This document shows positions 9,107 to 18,797 of a stretch of DNA of 32,955 nt, in pieces. This DNA comes from Streptomyces soli (GTDB lineage: Bacteria > Actinomycetota > Actinomycetes > Streptomycetales > Streptomycetaceae): positions 1 to 32,955 of the forward strand of contig NZ_RJVR01000273.1 in NCBI RefSeq assembly GCF_003999195.1, read 5' to 3'. Numbering within the stretch: position 1 is the first letter of the stretch; each line of letters opens with the position of its first letter. Position numbers and translations under genes: made by a program. The notes below the pieces were generated by a model. It ran no database searches, was not told the origin of the DNA, and worked only from the letters and a program-made list of their open reading frames with translations.

Positions 9107-10339
9107 TCAGCACGTCGCGTCAAGCACCGCCCGCAGTTGGCCGAGCCCCCAGTCGAGGTCTTCCTTGGAGATGACGAGCGGCGGGGCGAGCCGGATGGTC
9201 GCGCCGTGGGTGTCCTTGACGAGGACGCGGCGGTCCATGAGGTGCTCGGAGATCTCCCGGCCGGTGCCGCGCTCCGGGGCGATGTCGACGCCGGCCCAGA
9301 GGCCCCGGCCCCGTACCGCAGTGACGGCGCCGGTCGCGGCAAGCAGGCCCAGCTCGTGGTGGAGGTGGTCGCCGAGCTCGGTGGCGCGTTGCTGGTACTC
9401 GCCGGTGCGGAGCATCGCGATGACCTCGAGCGCGACTGCGCACGCCAGCGGGTTCCCGCCGAACGTGGAGCCGTGCTCGCCGGGCCGGTAAACCCCCAGG
9501 ACATCGGCCGAGGAGACAACGGCCGAGACCGGCACGACACCGCCGCCCAGGGCCTTGCCCAGCACGTACATGTCCGGCACGACGCCCTCGTGCTCGCACG
9601 CGAAGGTGCGCCCGGTGCGCCCGAGGCCGGACTGGATCTCGTCGGCGATGAAGAGCGTGCCGCGCGCGGCCGTGAGCGCCCGTACGCCCGCCAGGTACCC
9701 GAGCGGAGGCACGAGGACGCCGGCCTCGCCCTGGATGGGCTCGAGCAGTACGGCCACCGTACGGTCGTCGACCGCCGCCTCCAGCGCGGTGAGGTCGCCG
9801 TAGGGGACGACCTCGAAGCCGGGGGTGTAGGGACCGAAGTCGGCGCGGGCCTCGGGGTCCGTCGAGAAGCTGATGATGGTGGTGGTGCGGCCGTGGAAGT
9901 TGTCGGCGGCGACGACGATCTTCGCCTGGCCGTCGGGCACGCCCTTGACCCGGTAGCCCCACTTACGGGCCGTTTTGACGGCGGTCTCGACCGCCTCCGC
10001 GCCGGTGTTCATGGGGAGGACCATCTCCATGCCGCAGAGCGTGGCCAGCTCCGTACAGAATTCCGCGAAGCGGTCGTGGTGGAAGGCGCGCGAGGTGAGC
10101 GTGACGCGGTCCAGCTGGGCCTTGGCCGCGGTGATCAGCCGCTGGTTGCGGTGGCCGAAGTTGAGCGCCGAATATCCGGCGAGCATGTCCAGGTAGCGGC
10201 GGCCCTCGACGTCGGTCATCCACGCACCCTCGGCGGAGGCGACGACGACCGGGAGGGGGTGGTAGTTGTGCGCGCTGTGAGCCTCGGCCGCGGCGATGTG
10301 CGCGCCGGAACCATTCGTCACGTGGGGCACCTCGGTCAC
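9107..10339 (-). CDS. rocD: Ornithine--oxo-acid aminotransferase
   Basis: A PLP enzyme of 410 residues that converts ornithine and 2-oxoglutarate to glutamate 5-semialdehyde and glutamate, linking arginine catabolism to proline and glutamate. Class III aminotransferase motifs are clear: MNTGAEAVETAVK near 110, FHGRTTTIISFSTD near 148, LLEPIQGEAGV near 198, ADEIQSGLGRTGR near 232, and the PLP lysine K262 in LGKALGGG. The GSTFGGNPLACAVA segment is also typical. GTG 10339 is preceded by GGAG with 8-base spacing. An upstream GTG at 10390 is in frame but lacks such a site. The frame stays open far beyond, antisense to glyA, which is a GC-bias artefact. Divergent from glyA. Confidence 0.93.
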   Translation of the reverse strand: MTEVPHVTNGSGAHIAAAEAHSAHNYHPLPVVVASAEGAWMTDVEGRRYLDMLAGYSALNFGHRNQRLITAAKAQLDRVTLTSRAFHHDRFAEFCTELATLCGMEMVLPMNTGAEAVETAVKTARKWGYRVKGVPDGQAKIVVAADNFHGRTTTIISFSTDPEARADFGPYTPGFEVVPYGDLTALEAAVDDRTVAVLLEPIQGEAGVLVPPLGYLAGVRALTAARGTLFIADEIQSGLGRTGRTFACEHEGVVPDMYVLGKALGGGVVPVSAVVSSADVLGVYRPGEHGSTFGGNPLACAVALEVIAMLRTGEYQQRATELGDHLHHELGLLAATGAVTAVRGRGLWAGVDIAPERGTGREISEHLMDRRVLVKDTHGATIRLAPPLVISKEDLDWGLGQLRAVLDATC

Positions 10340-10428
10340 GTCGATTTCTCCGTTCGCGGTACGCAAGGAGTCATTTCTATCGTCGCTCACCCGGAATGTG
10401 CCGAACCCCTCCGGTGAAACCCGCTTGG

Positions 10429-10434
10429 TAAACT
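10429..10434 (+). promoter_or_regulatory. -10 candidate for glyA
   Basis: TAAACT fits TANNNT and predicts a transcription start near G10441, exactly where the riboswitch aptamer begins. No good -35 is visible at 17 bases. Confidence 0.45.
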
Positions 10435-10440
10435 TCCCCC

Positions 10441-10516
10441 GAGCCGTGACTGGCGCGCTGGGATGGGGACAACCATCGGGGAGCGGCTCAGTACACAGAG
10501 CCGTGCGCCTGGGCCG
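10441..10516 (+). ncRNA. ZTP riboswitch (pfl motif) upstream of glyA
   Basis: The conserved blocks of the pfl/ZTP aptamer are present in order. These are CGTGACTGGCG (10445-10455); a hairpin GATGG/CCATC (10462-10466 and 10473-10477); CGGGGAGCG (10477-10485); a stem CGGCTC/GAGCCG (10484-10489 and 10498-10503) with an 8-base loop; and GCGCCTGGGC (10505-10514), which pairs back as the pseudoknot. The ligand ZTP/ZMP accumulates when 10-formyl-THF is low, and the class is known upstream of folate and one-carbon genes including glyA. The aptamer ends about 15 bases before AGGAGG of glyA with no obvious terminator, which favours control of translation initiation. Confidence 0.92.
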
Positions 10517-10540
10517 TCCCGCTGCTGTCGAGGAGGTCCC

Positions 10541-13086
<2,546 letters not shown>

Positions 13087-13087
13087 C

Positions 13088-13131
13088 CCGAGCACTCAGC
13101 CGGGCTGAGCCGAGCACTCAGCCGGGCTGAG
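13088..13131 (+). terminator. Tandemly duplicated 22-bp hairpin after trpS
   Basis: Two identical 22-base units lie head to tail at 13088-13109 and 13110-13131. Each contains the perfect inverted repeat CTCAGCC-G-GGCTGAG. They begin two bases after the trpS stop. They look like a duplicated intrinsic terminator or a 3'-end stabilising structure; there is no T-tract. Confidence 0.6.
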
Positions 13132-13260
13132 CCGAGCCGAACGGGGACCGGACAGAATTTACGTCCCGTGCGGGTGTGACGTACGACGCTCGTCCTTTCG
13201 CCGGTGCGAGAGTCACACTTGCAGCGGGTATTCGCGACGACCTAGGGAAGGGGTGAACGC

Positions 13261-13863
13261 GTGGGATACCGCACAATCGGCGTATCGATTGCGGTCCCGG
13301 AGCCCTACGGCAGCCTGCTCCAGCAGCGGCGCGCCGGCTTCGGGGATCCGCTGGCGCATTGCATCCCCACCCATGTGACGCTGCTGCCCCCCACCGAGGT
13401 TGCGTCCGAACGGATGCAGGTTGTCCGCGAGCACCTGGCGGCCGTCGCCGCCGCGGGCCGTGCTTTCCGGATGCGCCTCGAGGGCACCGCCACCTTCCGG
13501 CCGCTGTCGCCGGTCGTGTACGTGGGGCTGGCAGACGGCGTACGCGAGTGCAACGAGCTCCAGGAGCGGGTCCGCTACGGGCCGCTCCGGCGCGAGCTGC
13601 AGTTCCCGTACCACCCGCACGTCACCGTCGCCCACTGCGTCTCCGAGGAGGCGATGGACCGGGCGCAGCTTGAGCTCGCCGACTTCAGCGCCGCCTGGAG
13701 CGCGAACGGCTTCGCCCTTTACGAGCAGGACGACGCCGGCGTGTGGCGCAAGGTGTGCGAGTACCCCTTCGGCTCGGCCGGGCCCGCCGCCGGGCCGCGC
13801 ACGGTCGTGCCGCAGCAGCACGGCGCGGCCGCCATGGACGCGGCGGGGGCGCCACCCGGCTGA
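13261..13863 (+). CDS. 2H phosphoesterase / 2'-5' RNA ligase-like protein
   Basis: A 200-residue protein with the two HxT motifs of the 2H superfamily: THVTLL (H38, T40) and PHVTVAH (H120, T122), about 80 residues apart as expected. The fold would be the LigT/CPDase type, acting on cyclic or 2'-5' phosphodiesters of RNA or nucleotides; the physiological substrate is unknown. The last 35 residues are a Pro/Ala/Gly-rich tail outside the domain. GTG 13261 follows GGGAAGGGG at suitable spacing. The stop sits directly against the first MITE-like element, whose left inverted repeat begins at 13863, so that element may have altered this tail. Confidence 0.85.
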   Translation: MGYRTIGVSIAVPEPYGSLLQQRRAGFGDPLAHCIPTHVTLLPPTEVASERMQVVREHLAAVAAAGRAFRMRLEGTATFRPLSPVVYVGLADGVRECNELQERVRYGPLRRELQFPYHPHVTVAHCVSEEAMDRAQLELADFSAAWSANGFALYEQDDAGVWRKVCEYPFGSAGPAAGPRTVVPQQHGAAAMDAAGAPPG

Positions 13864-14155
13864 GAGCCTGTCGGGTGACCTCTGATCGGGCGGCCACGCC
13901 TCCCCCAGCCTGGCGGCTGGGAGGTGCCCCCAGGCACGCACGCTTCCGGCGTTGCCGAAATGTCCTAGTAGCTCTCCCCCAGCCTTCGGCCGGGAGGTAC
14001 CCCCACCCCCAAGCTCTCGGCTTCGCTCGAGCAGGGGGGACCCCCATCGAGGACATCCTCCCCCAGCCTGGCGGCTGGGAGGTGCCCCCAGCGCCTTGGA
14101 ATCGCACGCACCAGACCGCGTCCGCTCTCCGATCGAAGGTCATCCGACAGGCTCT
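13863..14155. repeat. MITE-like element 1 (293 bp) with 27-bp terminal inverted repeats
   Basis: The left end (13863-13889) starts AGAGCCTGTCGG and continues TGACC...GATCGG. The right end (14129-14155) is its reverse complement with 24 of 27 matches. The interior is built of hairpin modules: CCCCCAGCCTGGCGGCTGG (about 13905 and 14062) and CCCCCAGCCTTCGGCCGGG (about 13977), with GGTGCCCCCAG and GGTACCCCCAC arms. There is no transposase gene; the open frames are Pro/Arg/Gly-rich artefacts. The structure fits a non-autonomous element or a composite intergenic repeat. Confidence 0.65.
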
Positions 14156-14193
14156 GGGCCGCCGGGGCAGTCGGTCGTGGACCGCCCGCGCCG

Positions 14194-14429
14194 CTAGGGC
14201 CTGTCCGGCCGGTCTTCGCGGCGTCGCGGGGCCTGGCACCAGCGCTCGCGGCGTTGTCGTCGGTCGACGACGTCCCCCAGCCTGGCGGCTGGGTGGGGGT
14301 CCTCCCCCTGGCTTCGCCGGGGGGAGGACCCCCACCGGCCGAAGGCTGGGGGAGTGCCCCCACCGCCTTGCGATCGCAGAGGCCATGCCCCGCTCCTTCT
14401 CCCACGGAGATCGGCCGGACAGACCCTAG
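14194..14429. repeat. MITE-like element 2 (236 bp) with 21-bp terminal inverted repeats
   Basis: The left end (14194-14214) reads CTAGGGCCTGTCCGGCCG plus GTC. The right end (14409-14429) is its reverse complement with 19 of 21 matches. The interior again holds the CCCCCAGCCTGGCGGCTGG module and a long palindrome (about 14283-14333, CCTCCCCCTGGCTTCGCC against GGGGGGAGG) followed by GGCCGAAGGCTGGGGGAG. It differs from element 1 in its ends but shares inner modules. CTAG at both tips could be part of the target or the ends. No coding content. Confidence 0.65.
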
Positions 14430-14462
14430 AGTGCACGTCGTGACAGAGGGTAGGCGCGACGT

Positions 14463-15404
14463 ATGGACTGGCTGACACGGCTCCCGGTGATCGGGCCCTG
14501 GGCGACGCGGCTCATGCGGACCCACGCCTGGCGCGCGTTCGAGCACCTGGACAGCGTGCACTGGACCCGGCTCGCCGCCGCCATCACCTTCACCAGCTTC
14601 GTCGCGCTCTTCCCGCTGCTCACCGTGGGCGCGGCGGTCGGCGCGGCCCTGCTGACCCCCGGGCAGCTGAAGCAACTGGAGTCCAAGCTCAGCGAGCAGG
14701 TCCCGGGCATCGCCAACCAGCTCGACATCAACGGCCTGGTGACCAACGCCGGCACGGTCGGCGTCATCGCCGGTGTCCTGCTCGTCGTCACCGGCATCGG
14801 CTGGGTCGGCTCCCTGCGCGACTGCCTCCGCGCCGTCTGGGCCAAGGACAACGAGCCCGCCAACCCCTTCCTCCAGAAGCTCGCCGACGCCGGCGTACTC
14901 ATCGGCCTCGGCGCCGTCGCCCTCGTCTCCGCCGCCTGCTCGGCCTTCGCCACCTCCGCCGTAGGCTGGGCCGCCCGCCACCTCGGCCTCTCCGACCACG
15001 GCCCCGGGCGCGTCCTGCTCGCCGCCGTCGGCTTCTGCATCGCCGTCGTGGTCGACTTCGTCCTCATCACCTACCTCCTCACCTGGCTGCCCCGCGTCAC
15101 CCCGGCCCGCCGCGCCGTCCTCATCGCCGGCCTCATCGGCGCCGTCGGCTTCGAGCTCCTCAAGATCCTGCTCAGCGGCTACATGCAGGGCGTCGCCACC
15201 AAGAGCATGTACGGCGCCTTCGGCGTCCCCATCGCCCTGCTCCTGTGGATCAACTTCATCGCCAAGCTGCTCCTGTACTGCGCCTCCTGGACGGCCACCC
15301 AGCACATCGGAGGGATCCAGGCGTACGAGCAGACACGCGAGCGCCGCCGGGCGCGCGAGAAGCCGGCGGCCGCCGAACTGCCCCTCACCGCGCCCGGGCG
15401 GTGA
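14463..15404 (+). CDS. YihY/BrkB-family inner membrane protein
   Basis: A 313-residue protein with six or so transmembrane helices. It begins with an amphipathic segment and the typical RLAAAITFTSFVALFPLLTV helix. Later it has the GIGWVGSLRDCLRAVW segment and the conserved C-terminal region YGAFGVPIALLLWINF, all marks of the YihY/BrkB (formerly RNase BN) family. The molecular role is not settled in the family. A basic C-terminal tail (RERRRAREKP) would be cytoplasmic. Element 2 lies just upstream, so its promoter is probably within or at the edge of that repeat. Its 3' end overlaps the stop of a TetR-like relic on the other strand. Confidence 0.9.
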   Translation: MDWLTRLPVIGPWATRLMRTHAWRAFEHLDSVHWTRLAAAITFTSFVALFPLLTVGAAVGAALLTPGQLKQLESKLSEQVPGIANQLDINGLVTNAGTVGVIAGVLLVVTGIGWVGSLRDCLRAVWAKDNEPANPFLQKLADAGVLIGLGAVALVSAACSAFATSAVGWAARHLGLSDHGPGRVLLAAVGFCIAVVVDFVLITYLLTWLPRVTPARRAVLIAGLIGAVGFELLKILLSGYMQGVATKSMYGAFGVPIALLLWINFIAKLLLYCASWTATQHIGGIQAYEQTRERRRAREKPAAAELPLTAPGR

Positions 15405-15630
15405 TCAGCGGTAGAGCTCGGCGGGTCCGGGGCGGGTGGGTGATCTGCCACAGCGACTGCGCCAGGGCCATGGCCGTGGTGACGAGGTCGCGGGCGTCCT
15501 CGTAGCGGAGCTCCGGGAGCGCGGCGGTGATCGTCTCGGCGATGTCGTGCGCCGCCGAGGACAGGCGCTGGGCGCACGTGGCCCACTCCGTCGACTTCGG
15601 GCTCCAGGTGCCGGCGGGGGCGGCCGACCG
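15385..15630 (-). pseudogene. Relic of a TetR-family regulator C-terminal domain
   Basis: On the minus strand this stretch encodes a helical sequence with WSPKSTEWATCAQRLSSAAH, then ITAALPELRYEDARDLVTTA and MALAQSLWQITHPP. This resembles the ligand-binding C-terminus of TetR regulators. No ATG, GTG or HTH precedes it: upstream the frame runs into sequence antisense to the carboxypeptidase. The stop lies within the last codons of the YihY gene. It is best read as a decayed or truncated gene. The family call is from pattern memory and is moderate. Confidence 0.45.
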
Positions 15631-15682
15631 GGCTACCGGGTGAAGGCGAGTGTGCCGAGGCCGCCTCGCGACCCGTAGGCCG

Positions 15683-16936
15683 TCAGTAGCTGCGGCCTCC
15701 GGGCAGCGGCCAGCGCCTCCGTACGAGCAAGCCGATGGCGGCGACGACGGCCATGGAGCCGACGGCGACGGCGAGGGCGATCCACATGCCGCCGGTGGTG
15801 GAGTCGGCGGAGACGGACGTAGCGGAGGCGGGATTGCCGGAGGCGGAGGGGGACGCGGCGGCGGAGGCGGAGGCGGCGGCCTGGGCGGACTTGGGGGCGA
15901 CGAGCGTGCCGACGGGGGTGACCTTGCCGGAGGCGGAGGCATTGAAGCCCCAGTCGAGGAGCTGGGCGGCCTCGTCATAGACCTTGTCGTGTCCGGAGGC
16001 CGGATGCATGACCGTGACCAGGAGGGTCCGGTTGCCGCGCTGGGCCACGCCGGTGAAGGTGTTGCCGGCCTTGCTGGTGTAGCCGTTCTTGACGCCGGCG
16101 AGGCCCTTGTAGGGGGTGAGGGAGTAGTCGCCGACGAGGAGGCGGTCGGTGTTCTGTATCTCGAAGGTCGACCGGGTCCTCTTCTTCCCCTTCTTGGCCT
16201 TGTTCCAGTCGCCGGGGAACTGGGTGCGGACGGTGGAGCAGTACTCGCGGAAGTCGGCGTTCTGCAGGCCCTCGCGGGCGAAGAGCGACAGGTCGTACGC
16301 GGACGACTGCTGGCCCGGCATGTCGTAGCCGTCGGGGGAGATGACCGTGGTGTCGTTCGCCTGGAGGTCCTCGGCCTTGCGCTGCATCTCCTGGACGGTC
16401 TCGTCGACGCCGCCGTTCATTGCGGACAGGACGTGGACGGCGTCGTTGCCGGAGCGGAGGAAGACGCCGAGCCAGAGGTCCTTGACGGTGTAGGTCAGAC
16501 CTTCCTTGATGCCGACGAGACTGCTGCCCTCTCCTATGCCGTCGAAGTCGGAGGTGACGACCTTGTGGGTCTGCGTCTTGTCGAACTTCGGCAGAACCGT
16601 GTCCGCGAACAGCATCTTGAGGGTGCTGGCAGGGGGGAGCTTCCAGTGGGCGTTGTGCGAGGCGAGCACCTCGCCGCTCTCGGCGTCGGAGATGATCCAC
16701 GACCGGGCCGTGATCTTCTTCGGGAGGGCGGGGGCGCCGGGCTGGAGGATGGCCTGGGTGCCCGGTTTGCCGAGGGCCGCGCCGCCGACGGTCGACATGG
16801 AGGCCGGCGGAGTCGGCGTCGGGGAGGGGCTCTTCGCGTACGCGGCGGGGGCGGTGGCCAGAGCGGTCCCGCAGGTGAGTGCGAGGGCGGACAGGGCCAG
16901 GGCAGGACGGCGCGCGGCGCGAAGAGGTATGGGCAC
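15683..16936 (-). CDS. D-alanyl-D-alanine carboxypeptidase (peptidase S11), copy 1
   Basis: A 417-residue exported low-molecular-mass PBP that removes the terminal D-Ala of peptidoglycan stem peptides. A signal peptide covers about 1-34, ending AAYA. The catalytic motifs are SxxK in PASTLKM (S104, K107), SGN (S162-N164) and KNG (K283-G285) where KTG is usual. A low-complexity Ala/Ser linker and a C-terminal transmembrane helix plus RRR anchor it. A Lys/Arg-rich insertion at about 245-256 is absent from its paralogue at 25666-26841. GTG 16936 places the signal peptide at the N-terminus but has no Shine-Dalgarno. An ATG at 17029 is in frame after GGGGGCGG but adds 31 unlikely residues. Confidence 0.92.
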   Translation of the reverse strand: MPIPLRAARRPALALSALALTCGTALATAPAAYAKSPSPTPTPPASMSTVGGAALGKPGTQAILQPGAPALPKKITARSWIISDAESGEVLASHNAHWKLPPASTLKMLFADTVLPKFDKTQTHKVVTSDFDGIGEGSSLVGIKEGLTYTVKDLWLGVFLRSGNDAVHVLSAMNGGVDETVQEMQRKAEDLQANDTTVISPDGYDMPGQQSSAYDLSLFAREGLQNADFREYCSTVRTQFPGDWNKAKKGKKRTRSTFEIQNTDRLLVGDYSLTPYKGLAGVKNGYTSKAGNTFTGVAQRGNRTLLVTVMHPASGHDKVYDEAAQLLDWGFNASASGKVTPVGTLVAPKSAQAAASASAAASPSASGNPASATSVSADSTTGGMWIALAVAVGSMAVVAAIGLLVRRRWPLPGGRSY

Positions 16937-17075
16937 GGGGGAGAACGTACAGGGCCGAACTGAGAATCCGGCAGCGGTGGGGGCGGATCTTGGCCGTGAG
17001 CAGTCCCACGCCCCCCGGAACGCAACCATCCGCCCCCGTGGCTGTCGTGGAGACGGGCCTGCTCATACTGGAGGC

Positions 17076-17327
17076 ATGAAGCTCAGCCGCCGCGTGTCCT
17101 GGTTCCTCGTCGCCTTCGGCGTGTGGAGCTGGGTGGTATGGACGACGTTCGTCAAGAACCTGTGGAAGGACACGAGCGGGCTGGCCTTCGCGCACGGCGA
17201 CCACGGCTCGCCGACCGCGTACTTCTGGATCCATCTCACCCTCGCCATCGTCTCCTTCCTCCTCGGCACCGCGATCGGCGTGCTCGGGCTGCGCGGCCTG
17301 CGGGCGCTGCGTAGCGAGGCGGCGTGA
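17076..17327 (+). CDS. Small two-helix membrane protein
   Basis: An 83-residue protein. Helix 1 is about 5-24 (RVSWFLVAFGVWSWVVWTTF) and helix 2 about 50-72 (YFWIHLTLAIVSFLLG). A polar loop, WKDTSGLAFAHGDHGSPTAY, lies between them. I do not recognise a family with known function; the protein is actinobacterial in style. ATG 17076 has GGAGG immediately upstream, very close. ATACT just before it also allows a leaderless start. Its TGA overlaps the GTG of the metallophosphoesterase (GTGA 17324-17327), so the two are coupled and probably work together at the membrane. Confidence 0.8.
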   Translation: MKLSRRVSWFLVAFGVWSWVVWTTFVKNLWKDTSGLAFAHGDHGSPTAYFWIHLTLAIVSFLLGTAIGVLGLRGLRALRSEAA

Positions 17328-18499
17328 TCTTCGCGATCATCCCGGTCGTCCTCGCGGTCTTCGGCGGTGTGCACTGGTACGTATGGAAGCGACTGGTCCG
17401 TGACGTGTCCGCGCCGCGCGGCCGGTGGCGGCGCACGGGGACGGTGCTCACCGTCGTCCTGCCGCTGCTGAGCCTGGGCGCGCTGCTCGGCGGGCGGCTG
17501 CTGCCGCTGGCGGAGGAGCGGTGGCTTGCCTGGCCGGGGTATCTGTGGCTGGCGGCGCTGCTCTATCTGATCCTGGCGCTGGTGGTGGGCGAGGCCGTAC
17601 GGCCGCTGCTGCGCCGGGCCTTGCCGACGAAGGAGCCGCAGGCAGAGTTGGAACCGGAGCCGTCCGCCGAGCCCAGCCGCCGGCTCTTCGTCGCTCGTAC
17701 GGTCGCGATCGGCGCCGCCGCAGCCGCGACGGCGACCGTCGGCTACGGGACGTACGGCGTGCTGCGCGGGCCGCGGCTGAAGTACGTGTCCGTGCCGCTG
17801 GCGAAGTTGCCCGCCAAGGCCGACGGTTACCGGATCGCGGTGGTGAGCGACATCCACCTGGGCCCGATCCTGGGCCGGGCGCACACGCAGCGGATCGTGG
17901 ACACGATCAACGGCGCCCGCCCCGACCTGGTGGCGATCGTCGGCGACCTGGTGGACGGCAGCGTGCCCGAACTCGGCCCGGCGGCGGAGCCGCTGGCACA
18001 GCTCAGGGCGCGCGACGGCTCGTACTTCGTCACCGGGAACCACGAGTACTTCTCGGGCGCCGACCAGTGGGTGGACTTCGTACGCGAACTGGGCGTGCAC
18101 CCCCTGGAGAACGCCCGGGTCGAGATCGGCGCGGGCTTCGACCTCGCCGGGGTCAACGACATCGCCGGCGCGAGCCACGGCGAAGCCCCCGACTACGTCA
18201 AGGCGCTGGATGACCGGGACCGCACCCGCGCCGCCGTGCTGCTCGCCCACCAGCCGGTGATGATCCACGAGGCGGTCAAGCACGGCGTCGACCTCCAGCT
18301 GTCCGGGCACACCCACGGCGGCCAGCTCTGGCCCGGCAACTACGTTGCCGCGCTGGCCAATCCGACCGTCGCGGGCCTGGAGCGCTACGGCGACACCCAG
18401 CTCTACGTGACCCGGGGCGCCGGCGCCTGGGGACCGCCGGTCCGCGTGGGGGCGCCCTCGGACATCACGATCGTCACCCTCGGGTCCCTCAAAACCTGA
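17324..18499 (+). CDS. Membrane metallophosphoesterase (YkuE/YaeI-like)
   Basis: A 391-residue protein. Three N-terminal transmembrane helices (about 2-19, 40-60, 70-92) precede a basic twin-arginine-like segment, SRRLFVARTVAIGA (118-131), with a further hydrophobic stretch. A calcineurin-like phosphoesterase domain follows from about 150 to 388. Its metal-binding motifs are complete: DIHLG (D176, H178), GDLVDG (207-212), GNHE (238-241), AHQP and GHTHGGQ. The domain is probably extracytoplasmic. Related enzymes cleave phosphodiester or pyrophosphate bonds, some in lipid or cell-wall metabolism; the substrate is not clear here. Translationally coupled to the small membrane protein upstream. 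Confidence 0.93.
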   Translation: MIFAIIPVVLAVFGGVHWYVWKRLVRDVSAPRGRWRRTGTVLTVVLPLLSLGALLGGRLLPLAEERWLAWPGYLWLAALLYLILALVVGEAVRPLLRRALPTKEPQAELEPEPSAEPSRRLFVARTVAIGAAAAATATVGYGTYGVLRGPRLKYVSVPLAKLPAKADGYRIAVVSDIHLGPILGRAHTQRIVDTINGARPDLVAIVGDLVDGSVPELGPAAEPLAQLRARDGSYFVTGNHEYFSGADQWVDFVRELGVHPLENARVEIGAGFDLAGVNDIAGASHGEAPDYVKALDDRDRTRAAVLLAHQPVMIHEAVKHGVDLQLSGHTHGGQLWPGNYVAALANPTVAGLERYGDTQLYVTRGAGAWGPPVRVGAPSDITIVTLGSLKT

Positions 18500-18590
18500 C
18501 CGGAAACCGCTCCCCGCGGACCGGGGGTGTGACATCCCGGGGGCGCGCCGCGCTGAAGGAGCGGTCGGTCATCCGCCGGAACGCTGCGTC

Positions 18591-18797
18591 ATGGCGACGG
18601 CCGCGCAGGCCATGGACTGGATGCGCGCGTGCGTACGGAGCTTCGCGAGCGGCGGGGCCGAACACGAGCCGTTCATGGCGGCGTGGCACTGGCTCGCCGA
18701 CGATTTGGGCCGCCGCGCCTGGGCGGTTCACCTGGTGCTGCCGCTGCTGCCGCTGCTGCCGCTGCTGCCGCTGCTGTCCCCGGAGGCGGAGGGCTGA
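18591..18797 (+). CDS. Possible small protein of 68 residues (unknown)
   Basis: A short frame with very high G/C at third codon positions in its unique part (18591-18727), which argues for real coding on the plus strand. The sequence is helical-looking and Trp-rich: MATAAQAMDWMRACVRSF, then FMAAWHWLADDLG. Several in-frame ATGs (18591, 18612, 18621) and no clear ribosome binding site leave the start open. Its last 23 codons run antisense through the repetitive tail of the TetR gene, giving a Leu/Pro repeat, so it may be a truncated gene. No family recognised. Confidence 0.35.
   Translation: MATAAQAMDWMRACVRSFASGGAEHEPFMAAWHWLADDLGRRAWAVHLVLPLLPLLPLLPLLSPEAEG

Noticed and set aside
8053..9174. 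373-residue plus-strand frame across the duplication and the DMT gene
   Set aside because: Arg/Gly/Pro/Glu-rich and antisense to a plausible membrane protein.
10463..10540. Upstream ATG for glyA at 10463
   Set aside because: It lies inside a hairpin of the ZTP aptamer and adds a non-conserved N-terminus.
13743..14429. 228-residue plus-strand frame across the MITE-like elements
   Set aside because: Its sequence is the translation of the hairpin modules and contains no domain; such frames recur wherever the repeat occurs.
13864..14460. CRISPR array
   Set aside because: The repeats are few, unequal in spacing and palindromic modules; there are no uniform spacers and no cas genes.
15650..16963. 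437-residue plus-strand frame opposite carboxypeptidase copy 1
   Set aside because: Repetitive Gly/Val/Ala composition and no domain; the opposite strand is a clear S11 peptidase.
16937..17029. Upstream ATG for carboxypeptidase copy 1 at 17029
   Set aside because: It would place 31 polar residues before the signal peptide; possible but less likely than GTG 16936.
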